Origin: Neelides folsomi
Lineage: Eukaryota; Arthropoda; Collembola; Neelipleona; Neelidae
Assembly (NCBI GenBank): GCA_034687125.1
Contig: JAQGBZ010000007.1
Coordinates: 372,001-436,000 of the forward strand
DNA: 64,000 nucleotides
Direction of reading: 5' to 3'
This document shows, piece by piece, positions 53,148-64,000 of the stretch (its first letter is position 1; the number at the start of each line of letters is the position of its first letter). Position numbers and translations under genes: made by a program. The notes under the pieces are model-generated. The model was given only the letters and a program-made list of their open reading frames with translations. It searched no databases and was not told the origin of the DNA.

Positions 53148-53358
53148 GCCAATGATTTGAAGTTGGATCATTCTTCCATCACCTTTCCGACCGTTCACTG
53201 TTCCATATCATACATATTGCTGCAATTAAGATCGTAAGTATTCCAATTTTCCCCCCAAATGCCAATATTTGGTATGTTTAAACTATCATTATAATTGGTT
53301 ATTAATTCCAATCATGATTAAGGAGTAGTATTTATAAGTTCTTTTTTAAATTGTTTAG

Positions 53359-53750
53359 ATGGAAAACAGCAGGATGATCACACTGGTTTTTGTCTTTGGA
53401 CTTGTCGCTGTTTTGGGGTTTCTTTCCGTCGACGCCCAGGTGAATTTTTCCCCAGGTTGGGGAAAACGGTCAAATTCACCTAACGGGTTTATCACCGGTC
53501 CCCTGGTTGGATTCTCCAATGATCATGAAAATGTTATGAAAAATCAAGAAGGGCCTGGAAATGAGAATTGTAAAACGCCTGTTCAATTGCTCCTTCGAGT
53601 TCATCAATTCATACAGGTTGGTTGGAAATTAAATTAATAATTTATGGTAAGGTCTTCATGTGAATTTTCAAATTTTGTCCTTTTGTTTAGAATGAGGCAA
53701 AAAAGCTGTCAAAGTGCGAGTTTATGAACAATTTGGAGGCAAACAAATAA
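53359..53750 (+). CDS. Adipokinetic hormone / red pigment-concentrating hormone precursor
   Basis: Exons 53359..53616 and 53691..53750; 105 residues. Signal peptide of 26 residues (LVFVFGLVAVLGFLSVDA), then directly QVNFSPGWGKR: an octapeptide, an amidation Gly and a dibasic cleavage site. The mature hormone should be pGlu-VNFSPGW-amide. It differs from crustacean RPCH (pGlu-LNFSPGW-amide) only at position 2. The rest is a linker and a C-terminal associated peptide with two cysteines (NENCKTPVQLLL and LSKCEF), the same two-Cys layout as crustacean RPCH precursors. AKH/RPCH peptides mobilise fat and sugar or concentrate pigment via a GnRH-type GPCR. The intron inside the associated peptide (CAG|AAT) is in phase 0. 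Confidence 0.93.
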
Positions 53751-56714
53751 AGAAGATTTAAAATGCAAGTTTTCGCCAACGACTCTTAACAAATTGTCAT
53801 GACGTGTCATATAATTAATGAGTAATTTTATTCTCCGTTACCTTGTATTTGTATTGTTTTTAACATGTAAAATTTAACGTTGTGACTGGCAGACTGTTCT
53901 ATTTATATGAATTATGTATATCTAATGTTAGTATAGATGTTAACTTTTAATCCTTAATTTAGAAATATAAACAACCACACAAAATATTTTTATGTAGTTA
54001 TTTTTTATTTTACATTGGAAATAAACACAATTAAAATTATATTTGGAGAATTGAAAAGCATGCACATAAAAGGGTATTTACTAATGTTAGTAAGGTTTAT
54101 GATAAATGATCTAATGATAACTGTGTATGGTATGCATACAGTGTACCTACCCTATACGGTATCCGTATATATTCTATAAAGCATACCCACTTATGGAGGT
54201 TATATTCATTTTAGATATTAATATTATAATGTTACTACTTAAATGTATTATGAATTCTCCGTTTAAGCATAATGATAGGTTTATTAAATGTCAAAAATAA
54301 AGATTGGGGTGAATGATTTCAATCAATTTATTATGAGCATTTTGAGCTGAGCACCCATGTTAATTGGTAAAAAGAGGAAATGAACGGAGGAACTTCAAAG
54401 GTTAAAATTCGCGCGAATTTAAATGTTGCGAAAAGCGAATAAACGAAATGATTAATCCTCAATCAAATTTAACTCATGCATGGTAAATGCATATTATCTA
54501 TGGTATATCTTTATGTATGCGAATCCTCTTCTTTCCCAATAAAACTTATATTATTAAAATACGACGTTAATAAAGGAATGCAATGGATGAGAATGATTTC
54601 AGCTACTTAATTCAGTATTAACGATCTCATAACTACACTTCATAAAGTACTCTACCTATACATAGATCTAATAAACAGATCGAATGATTTTATTTATTAT
54701 TTAGGTAAATACTAAATACTTACTATATTTGCGTTTGAATGTTATGTAGAGCACTTAAAGTTAATGTAGTAGTGTGTGTACTACAGGCAAGAAAAATTTT
54801 TAATGTTATTTCGTTGAATCAAATTTCAATTTATTGGTCATCATTTGCATGGAGTGAATTACATGTTTTTATATCAGATACACATTTGTAGCAAGAATTT
54901 AGTACTTAGGATATTTGTCATCGATGGAGAGAGTTTCCAATTTACTAATATTTTAATTCATAATTAAGCCTTTTCGTCTCTTTACCATTTAACAACGATC
55001 CATAATTTTAATGGATGTTTACTCTATTAATTATACTTACCCACATCAAATAGAAGATGAAATTATCTGTCACAAAGAGACTACTTACGATTAATAAGCT
55101 TATCAGGAATACTTTTTAAATGTAATGTGTTACACGTAAATATCAAAGTATGTAGATATTATACATTTTTAAATCTAAACTAAATATTTCATATTAATAG
55201 ATACTTAATTTGTCTATATGTTCACATATTATATGATATGGTATACAATATGTTGTGCATAAATTTCAAGTAACATTTGTTTGGACTATCAGTATGAATA
55301 TAACATATTCAGTGTTTCAATTACAATTGCAACAACGACTTATATTTATATATTTATAAATGTTTAATTATATAGTATATGGAAGTATGATTTAATGTGC
55401 AAAGATCTACAAATAGATATACCGTATATATCCAAAAGATACCCGGGGGTAGATCATGGGACTTTAAAAGATGCCCGGATTCATGGGCATAATATAAACT
55501 TTGATGGAAAATATAAACTAAAACGTCATATAATATTTAAATCAACTGTTCTTTAATATACTTACTACTCATAGTGGAAAAAACACTGAAAATAAATTTT
55601 CCATTGATCCAAAAAGCATAAACCAATGGAGGAAACCATAATAATTTTGATAAAAGGTTTTTATTTGAACTCAAGTCTCATTCCTTTAATTATGCCCGGT
55701 ACCCAAAAGATACCCGGGGGTCGAAGACCAAATCCTAAAAGATACCCCGGGGTATCTTTTGGGTATATACGGTATGTACATATAACATTGAACTCAATTC
55801 ACTACTCTCATTCTTGTTTTGTATATCTACTAAAATTTCTATTAATTTCTATAATTAGGTCATTTATTACAAAGTATACTGAATCAAAATTGATGTTTAC
55901 ATTAGTTTTATAGCTTATAAGAAATATTTTAAAAAGAGAAAACAGTTTAATGTCTCAAGCACATTCACATTGTACTATAATAAAATGAATGAAATATATA
56001 CCAAACACTTTCATCAAAAATGATTCAAAGCCTATAATGTAAATAAATGTAAGAATTCTTGAACAAAAATTATTAATTATAACTTACTAAATAACAAAAT
56101 ATTGTATTTCATATACTAATACATAGAGTACAATTATATATAATATTTATGTAATGTATTTTATTTATTCGTTAATCCTTTAAAATATTAACTTTGAAGT
56201 ATGGCATTTTCGTCTTTTATAAATCTAACAATTTAAGTACATTTTTGCATTTTAATAAATTTAATTGCGAAAATGAAGAATACTTGAGAAAAATAATGTG
56301 TGTGCGTGTGATTGGATGGTAAATTCAAGTCCCTGAATATTCAATAATACAGAAAATGCAATTTTTAATGCATTATTAGAAAAAAATGATTTAAAGAGAA
56401 AGAAAATAATAAGTTGTTTGACTTCACACAATGGAATGAATAAAGAAATATTAAATATTTGTAGTTATAAACTATAGATTACGTATAAGTACATATTTTG
56501 ATAAGACAATAATAAATTGTGAAGTAACAAGACGTAGAATTCAGAATAGTAATATTAGCGAAGGATTTGCGATTTTCTCCTTATTCAATATTTATCTGTT
56601 ATAATATATAAGTATATATTAGTTGAATTGCGTGCTTCCTACGTGATTATCAGAAGAAGTTGGAATTTGAATAATATTTTAGCTGTCAGGATTGAAAACT
56701 TTTTGGGTTTATTC
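53751..56714. other. Intergenic DNA with one inverted-repeat element
   Basis: AT-rich; no gene seen apart from the element at 55420-55774. It contains the downstream ends of the flanking convergent genes. Confidence 0.5.
55420..55774. mobile_element. 355-bp inverted-repeat element
   Basis: Left end TACCGTATATATCCAAAAGA and right end (complement) TACCGTATATACCCAAAAGA differ at one base; the match runs on through TACCC. A block with CCAAAAGATACCCGGGGGT and a second AAAAGATNCCC copy lies at 55432-55477 and again in direct orientation at 55701-55748. No transposase ORF. Confidence 0.65.
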
Positions 56715-59700
56715 TCATAGTGTCTGAATGATTTCGTATTTCTTTCGAAAGTCCATCTTTTGAGTCTTGGGGTCCAATTTGTCTTTTTTCTTTGCCGCGA
56801 GTTTGGCTCTCATTTCTTGGGCCGTCATGTTCAAATTCAATGATTTATCAGACGAGCTTGACGAATACGGTGTTGGTGAAGGTGAGGCCGAAATGCTTTC
56901 TGGCGGGGTCGGAGACGCTCCAGTAGAACTCATCTCTTCATCATGCATGTTCCCATTCTTCATCATCCCTTTCTTCAAAGAATTCGTCTTGCTCTGAAAA
57001 AAATGCTAAGTGGTGAAAAGTTGGTTATTTAATTTAAGACCCCATTATAAAATAATGATCCCAATTTCAATAATGGCGGAAATAACCAAGTTAAAGGTCT
57101 TTTGAGTCATTTAATACGACTAGAATCGTTTTACTCCTTCGTATTATTGGACATAATCACACGTCAAATTATGCCATTCTTCACACGTTTTAATTGTCTT
57201 GAAGGTTTATAGGCGTAATAAATGAGACTGCTCTTCAGAATTTTAGCAAAAACATGTGCATTAATTAACTAGCATAAAGGAGGAGTTAAATACTGTATTT
57301 ACAAACTTTAATAAAATATTACTTAAATGTTCTCAATCACTTTTATATACAATATTCCTTCATTTTTCCATTCTATCTACCAATATACTCTAGATCAGAC
57401 TTACCATTAATTTAACATTTAAACCTAGCATTGGAATATATCCAGTACATTAAGTCATTTGCTAAATGACTTAAATTTCCCTAGGGTTTACAACAGATTG
57501 ACTCAAATAATGTCAATATAACAAACTTCGGGAATTGTGGATGGATTTAATTTGCTGGTGAATGATTAGATCCAAATGATGAAAAATGTGACCTACTATG
57601 TATTTAACTCTTAAACAATGAATATGTGACCCAATTCTCAAAGTGATACAATTGATGGTTTTGCCCTCATGCGAGCTTATGAATTCCTGTTGCATTCAAA
57701 TCCCTACCTTCAAGGTATGTATTTCCCTTATACTCATTATGCTTCAAGGGAAGAGTTGAGGGACAATCAAGCGGTTGAATCAAATGAACGTGAATATTTG
57801 AATTTATCCTCAAACACAAACTCTGCATTGCATAACGCATTGTTTTTAGAATAATTAATGAAATATGTGCGGGGGCATGCGGCTTGTATCTTCAGACGTT
57901 GATTCACATTCAAAGTGTCTAATAATATGAGTAGATCAAAGATTCTGGGTTTTTGAATTGATAAAATTGTAAAGTTGTTTACTCAACTTGCAAACTTTTG
58001 CCTTTTCTCTAACCCATAATTTCAATAAAATAGAAAGTTACCTAAATACAATATAAGTACTTACATATAAAAATAATTTAAACTATGTTATAAATACTAT
58101 TACTTACATTACATACCTAAATACCTACTTCTATATAATAAAATTTAATACAAAGATATAAAATATTTATTCGTTCATTGTAGTCAATAAATATACTTTT
58201 TAAAATTGAATGAACTGAGTCAAACCGAATTTAAGAACTTGTTAGGAATTTCAATCATTTTGAGGCAAATGGTTTGAAATATAAATATTTTAGTAGAGAC
58301 CTACAAAATAGTACGATAAACGGCTATTCTACTTTAAAGTCAATAATCTAAAGGTTCAAATGGGTTTTGGTCTCCACTTTCTATATTATTTTAAATTTCA
58401 TTGGCACATGTTTAAACGACAAGTTCTACAGATAGTAGAGGATACTACAGATATAAGTAATTGTGAACGTGCTATTTTGAAATTATTTGATACCGAGAGA
58501 CAATTAGTATCCTATTATCGAATCGCATTAATCCTTAAGAATTTAATCCTTCTTTATTGACAAAATCCATTTGAATGTTTCAAGATTGAGGTTGGGGAAC
58601 AATACCAAAAAGCATTGAATGAATTACCTTCAAATGGTAAATTTATAATATTCACGAGTTCTGTACCTATTAACTAGATTTATTATTGCAAATTCGAAGT
58701 CACATTTTCTATTTACCATACATCCTAGGATAGGTATACACGTTATCAGTGTAATTTATGAGTATTGAGTTCTTATATTTTAAACGTTATTGAGTAAGTA
58801 TTGACTAATTGAAATTTAAACCTTGTACATCTGTGTTTTAAAAATATTCCAAGTTGTGTTCGAATGTTCCCCGATGGCTCTTTCGTTCTCTCTCATTAGT
58901 CCATGTCAACAAGGATCAAACTCATTGTTCTCATATAGGGCATTTAACATGCACTATTGGGTTTAAATACTTAATGATGGCTCGGTTCAGAACTTTCAAA
59001 GGGATTAAGTTCAATAAAGAGTTAGGCTATGAATGCGTAATTAATTTTGATTAATTAGCAGCAGAGCATGTATTTGCATATGTACAGCATTTATTTGCAA
59101 TCCAAGTCTTGAGTTTTATAGTTATTAAGCTGCTCAAGCATGTTCCGATCCTATTTAGCATAATCTTCCTTACCCTAACAGAAGGTCAGGTAGGAACATA
59201 ATCCAATGTTGGATTCGTCACTTTATCCTTCCTTCTCTGACCATTAACTTTTAGTCTTCATTTCTGGGTGATGAAAACTAAATAAAGTACCATGGTATAT
59301 TTTAAACTTACTTGTCAGACACATCCAACCTACATAAAATGCAAATGCCTCTTTCCACTTACTTAAAAATAATTAATTATAAGGGGTAAATTTTACAAAA
59401 TTACAAATACAAAGATATTATTACATTAATTACAATTTCAAATATTATTGCAACCAAAACTAAATGGGTAAATTCGACTAATAAAGGTAGTGATATGAAT
59501 GACATTCGATGGTATTCATTTCGTAATGATACAAGAATTTATTATGGTTGGGGCGGAATGTGGGCAAATCTCTTTGCAATTATTATTTTATTTAATAACT
59601 GTTTGTTACTCACATTCATAGAGTACGTGTATACCTAATCAAAATGCAAAGTGAAGGTTATAGGAAGAATCCTCGAAGTAATAAAATTGAATTAATCAAC

Positions 59701-62700
59701 AAAATCTACTGACGTAAGGTTTAAGCATCTCTTTGTGATAATAAAAAATTCCATGATGGGCGAAAGAGCAAATGATAAAAAGAGAATAAAATGTTCAATT
59801 TAACTCTGCGGATTTTTGTAACTCGTCAGTGAAGAGCTTTAAAATCCAAAATGGTTCCATGATGTTAAAAACATCTCTGATTCTCTTCAATGTTCTCCTA
59901 ATGCATAATGTCAAGAATGGATGTGTAAAGCGAATTCGAGTATTTTTTTCAACCATCTCGAACCTTCCAGGTTGGTGAAGAGTGGTTTGCTTACAAACTG
60001 GCTCATGTTCCTCCAATCCTCGTGCAAATGTTGTAGTAAAATGTGTGTATAATAAAATAATAACTAATTTAGACCAACAATGGCTACAAACTTCCATCCA
60101 AATGGATGTGAGAGCGAGTGATGATGACGAGTGCGAGAAATGCCAACTTCCACATTGTAGGTACACAACACATGATTGTGGAGTCAGGATGTGTTCTTCA
60201 CATAAATTTCGCAATCGAATGAACAGGAGTCTCTCTATCTTATTTGTCAAATAGGAAGTGCAAACGAGAAAGAGTTGATTATCTCACTATACATGGTAGG
60301 TATATGAAATTGTTCAATACTCTTTTTACTATGTACGTGATAAACATTGGCAAGATCTCGGAATTTGGGATATGAAGAACACTCAAATTTCCAATGATTT
60401 TTTCGTTCCGTATTTATTTTATATGATGGGATGCACATTGAACCATTCAGTGCTCACATGATAACAAACATAAGGTGTTGTTTCTTTATATTAAATATAC
60501 CTACATTAAGTATATATAATATATACATATGATAACTCCGACAATTAAATAGTAAATAGAAGGTTCACCATTATTCGAACCAATGATAAAAGATATTTTT
60601 CAACTCTTTTGTTTCACTTCGAGGTGTCTCGCCCCGCAGAAGACTTATACAATTATTAGAGATTTTATTTCTAATATAACTAATAAACTAATATCCAAAT
60701 GAAATTCGTTTAATATAATATATAATACATAAGTTTTTATGCATTTGTTAATATGTAAGTAGATGAATATTATATGTATCTACCGGTAGATTTGCCCATC
60801 GGCAAGCGAGCTCCTTTGAGCTCTTCGTTTAACGACACAATTATTTAGGGAAAGGAAATGAAACGATCAATTTCCTATTCAATTCAAACACAACTTATGT
60901 CGTTTCCTACTGTGCATTCTGTCACCATTTTTCAATATTCCTCGGTCACTTAAACTCCTATTTATTCTCTAAGCCCTACCAGATAATATTTGAAAGAAAT
61001 AATCCACATTTTTCTAACGATTTCTTTTAATTGTATAAATACAAAATATTTCTTAAATACAGACAAGTAAGTTAATAGTTTCCTCAATAGCAGTACAGTA
61101 ATCATTACATGCTATATACCTATTAGATTATAATTATAAGCAATTGGGTTTACCAAAAGATGGCAAAAATGAACCAGAGAAGGAAAGAGATAAAACTATT
61201 TACAATTTTAATCCTAGCTATAAATAAAAGGAATTATTATGCTAATTAATTAAAGATGGTACCAATACCAATATGAAATATAACAATTGACAAATAATGA
61301 GAGGAATTTCACGGTTAATTCAGTATAAAAAGATTTACGATTAAATGACGTTTCTGGCCAAAGTTATATTTTGAAAAAAAAAGTGTTTCTACCTCTATAG
61401 CGGAAATCATAGTTGAAAATATTGACATTATTCTAATGTAAAGATAAATTGGAGCATTCTAATTTCTGAGTGAGTCTTTTTATCATGCAGTCTTTGCTTG
61501 TCGGTAGAAAGTAGAAATAAATAAGGATTTAATGAAAGTATTGCATATTCCACCTACACGTTTAATTTATGTTATTGATGTCAAAATGTCACAAGTCAGC
61601 AGATTGTCATTATCTCGTCACAATTGATAATATTATTTTGTAATTTGACAATCGTTTACTATTTGAATATTTAGTTTTTCTTACTACATGTATCCCAGTG
61701 CAACAAATTGCGCGACAATCCATTCAATGATATATCACATATCAATGATAAGTAAACTATAAATATAAAAACAATAAAAAGTATCGTAGTCTGAATACTA
61801 TGTATTATAGCTTACTTTGATTTAAGCTTTATCTAACTATCACTTATTATTTACCCAATTCCATGCATATTTATCTGTAAAATACTTATTAGTTGTTAAA
61901 TTTGTACAAACCTACAGCCCTATTTACTCATATGTAAATGTGTATATAATACATACCTAGTCTATATTTGTGTGTGAACATGGAGTATGGAATTTAATCA
62001 GTGGAATAAAGTTCAATTCCCGTTAATATCATATAGTACATAGCTATCTTTCATTATAAAATAAGATATTAGCTATATTTATACTTTTGCAAATAGAAAT
62101 GAAAAGTGAATACCTAGTAAATTTGGGTTTTTCTAACGATGAGTACTTTATGTAATAATACTATATGTACAGATATATAGGATTTGTGCTAAAAAATATA
62201 GTTAAGTATTATATGAATAGTAAGAAGCAGAGATATGGGCTTGAATCTCACCGGCAAAGATCCGGATCCGCTGTCCGAAGCATGTGAAGTTCGATCGTCA
62301 TCAATGTGCCCGTTTCCGTTCATTTCTTTTTCAATGTGACTGGCGTTGAGGTTCGTGGTCTCTGCTGGCCTTGGCACGGGAGTCTAATAAAGATGAAAAA
62401 CACTTGTTCATACTTTCCAACTTGTTTATTTAAAATATGAAGGTGAAACGTTGTGCGACTCAAAATTAACTCTACCTTGAGGTATAAGACATTGGGCATG
62501 GCCCCTGTGACAACTATACTCTTTGACTTGTAGTAGTCGTCAGCGACGTCGTCGAGGACCAGGAGTTTCGTCTCGTTGGGAATTGCCTTGATTCGTTGGA
62601 CCACTTGCTTGTGGTTCTCGTTGGCAATGTTCGTCCCGTTCACTTCCATGATCCGATCTTGGGACTTGAGTCCTGCAGCCTCCGCCGGCGATCCCGGATC

Positions 62701-62835
62701 GACCTTCCCAATGTACTGCCCAGGCTTAGACTTTTCTCCATGGAGGTTGAAGCCATAGCCGTCGAAGTCGTCCCATTTGAACAAATGACAGAGTCTTGGC
62801 GGCGGAGCGTCCCCCAAGCTCTCGCTCGCCATCAT
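56715..62835 (-). CDS. NHERF/EBP50-type scaffold with one PDZ domain
   Basis: Three exons in transcript order: 62835..62476, 62383..62252, 56993..56715; 771 nt, 256 residues. A PDZ domain (about residues 12-95: [20 protein letters not shown] with carboxylate-binding GYGF, then [30 protein letters not shown]) is nearest to NHERF PDZ domains. A Ser/Pro-rich linker and a basic tail ([29 protein letters not shown]) follow; this is the ezrin-binding segment, as in mammalian NHERF1 (QMDWSKKNELFSNL). The last residues QTL can also act as a PDZ ligand. Such proteins tie membrane transporters and receptors to ERM proteins under the apical membrane. Mammalian NHERF1/2 have two PDZ domains; this gene has one. 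The second intron (56994-62251, about 5.3 kb) is the longest in the window and appears empty. The start uses the first of two adjacent Met codons. Confidence 0.9.
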
Positions 62836-64000
62836 GAAGGAAAGTGAAGAAGAAGGAAGAAGTTCACGTGGAGTCCTCGGTGGCGAGGGAGAGTGTTGTT
62901 CGTTGACAGGTAATTGAATGTCCTGAATGCCCGCAGCTCTCGCGGTTCCTCCTCATTTAAGAAGTGTTGGAGCGAGTGGTCGGGACGTTGGAGAACTCCA
63001 CTTTCGACGAGGATGGGAAAGACTGGTGAGGACGACGAGGTTCGACAAGACAAACGAAACCACTTTCCGACCCAAGGATGAAACCTCCCATTTAATTTAG
63101 AGAGACGTGAAGGCTCCTCTTTCCCTCAACCTCCCCTTCTTCTGTTCAATCCCCCTCGAGCAAGTGGTTGCCTCCCTCACCCTCTGCAATCAAGCTCTCA
63201 TCCCTCAACCTGCACGAGGTACACCCCACTCTCACTTACATTCGCATTCACTAATAGAAACGAGATCTGTCCTCTTCGTACACAATTACAACATGTGCTT
63301 CCGGTTCCCCGCGTGTGCCTCACAACATAACGCAAACGGACGTTAAAAGGATAATGATACAATACTTATAAAGAGCTCTAACATTCCCGTATTATACCAT
63401 ACAATTAAGAATTAATTGCCGTTTAATTCATATACCTACACATATTACCTAAAAATTTTGTACCAAAATATCTTTATTCTCACAAACTCACAACACTGAC
63501 AAGTTGTGAGTCAAAAGTCGTTAAAATCTATTCAAAAGGAATAGGTATGCATTTGTTGCAAATTCCCCGAAAACAATTTTTCGCACATTTGAATACATGA
63601 AATTTAAATGAATTTTTAATACGAGATCGGTCGTGTTCAAAAGAATAGAGACTTGAACTCTGAATTGGATTCCCCTTTTTTAAATTGAATAATGGACTGA
63701 AGATGAAAGTGAATAACTGAATGGCGACAATGGGATTTTGACATTTAATGGTGGTGTTTAAATGGAAAACATTTGTAAGGAGTCTAAAGAAGATTGGTTT
63801 CTCACAAAAAGATAGGAATTACATGCCTACTACATAAGTACATAACTTCTAATATATAGATACTTTGTACAGGACAAATTTAGGCTTCCCATTCAACATC
63901 CTCATTGAAAGAAGAATGAAAGTAGAAACTTGGTAGCTTTCGCATATTTGAAACTATTGATTGATTGATCAATTGATCACAAACGTCAAGTATATTTATA
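62836..64000. other. Upstream region of the NHERF-type gene
   Basis: The first 300 bases are GC-richer and should hold the 5' UTR and promoter of the minus-strand scaffold gene. Beyond about 63.35 kb the DNA is AT-rich with no gene seen. Confidence 0.4.

Noticed and set aside
59795-60254. Overlapping ORFs in the big NHERF intron; the plus-strand one has a CxxC...C...C pattern reminiscent of transposase C-terminal zinc ribbons
   Set aside because: Only a short cysteine pattern, no DDE-type catalytic region around it and opposing ORFs on both strands; too weak to call a transposon.

Overview
This window is animal nuclear DNA, most likely from an arthropod and plausibly a crustacean such as a copepod. 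The evidence is spliceosomal introns with GT-AG borders throughout, AT-rich intergenic and intronic DNA, a secreted ferritin pair in head-to-head order, and an AKH/RPCH-type neuropeptide precursor. No prokaryotic feature, CRISPR array, rRNA or tRNA was recognised. The species cannot be fixed from the sequence alone. Exon borders below were worked out by eye from splice signals, reading phase and remembered family sequences.

Layout, 1-21.7 kb (gene dense): the 3' part of COP1 (+); a light-chain-type secreted ferritin (-) and a heavy-chain-type secreted ferritin (+) firing away from each other from a 385-bp shared upstream region; insulin-degrading enzyme (-, 19 exons); an SGLT/SLC5 sodium-sugar symporter (+) with two alternative versions of one transmembrane exon; and NRBF2 (-), an autophagy PI3-kinase subunit.

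Layout, 21.7-42 kb (gene poor): a long AT-rich stretch surrounds a GC-rich island holding one EGR-type zinc-finger transcription factor (29.6-31.2 kb). Upstream of it lie a perfect serum-response (CArG) box and CRE sites; a further CRE cluster lies about 5 kb downstream.

Layout, 42-64 kb: a multi-exon gene for an EGF-like, seven-pass membrane, RING-CH protein (+); a RalGPS-like Ral exchange factor (-) without a recognisable PH domain and with its last exon tandemly duplicated; the AKH/RPCH precursor (+); and a one-PDZ NHERF/EBP50-type scaffold (-) whose last exon is about 5.3 kb from the others.

Mobile DNA: three short elements (355-432 bp) start and end in TAC(A/C)GTA-type terminal inverted repeats and share an unusual plan, with a block near each end repeated in direct orientation. 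One sits in a ferritin intron, next to a nearly perfect 38-bp-arm hairpin.

The points most worth following are the two cassette exons that enlarge the ferritin heavy chain by 168 residues, the mutually exclusive SGLT exons at the sugar site, the EGF-7TM-RING-CH architecture (with a possible GC-AG intron), and the shared plan of the three inverted-repeat elements.
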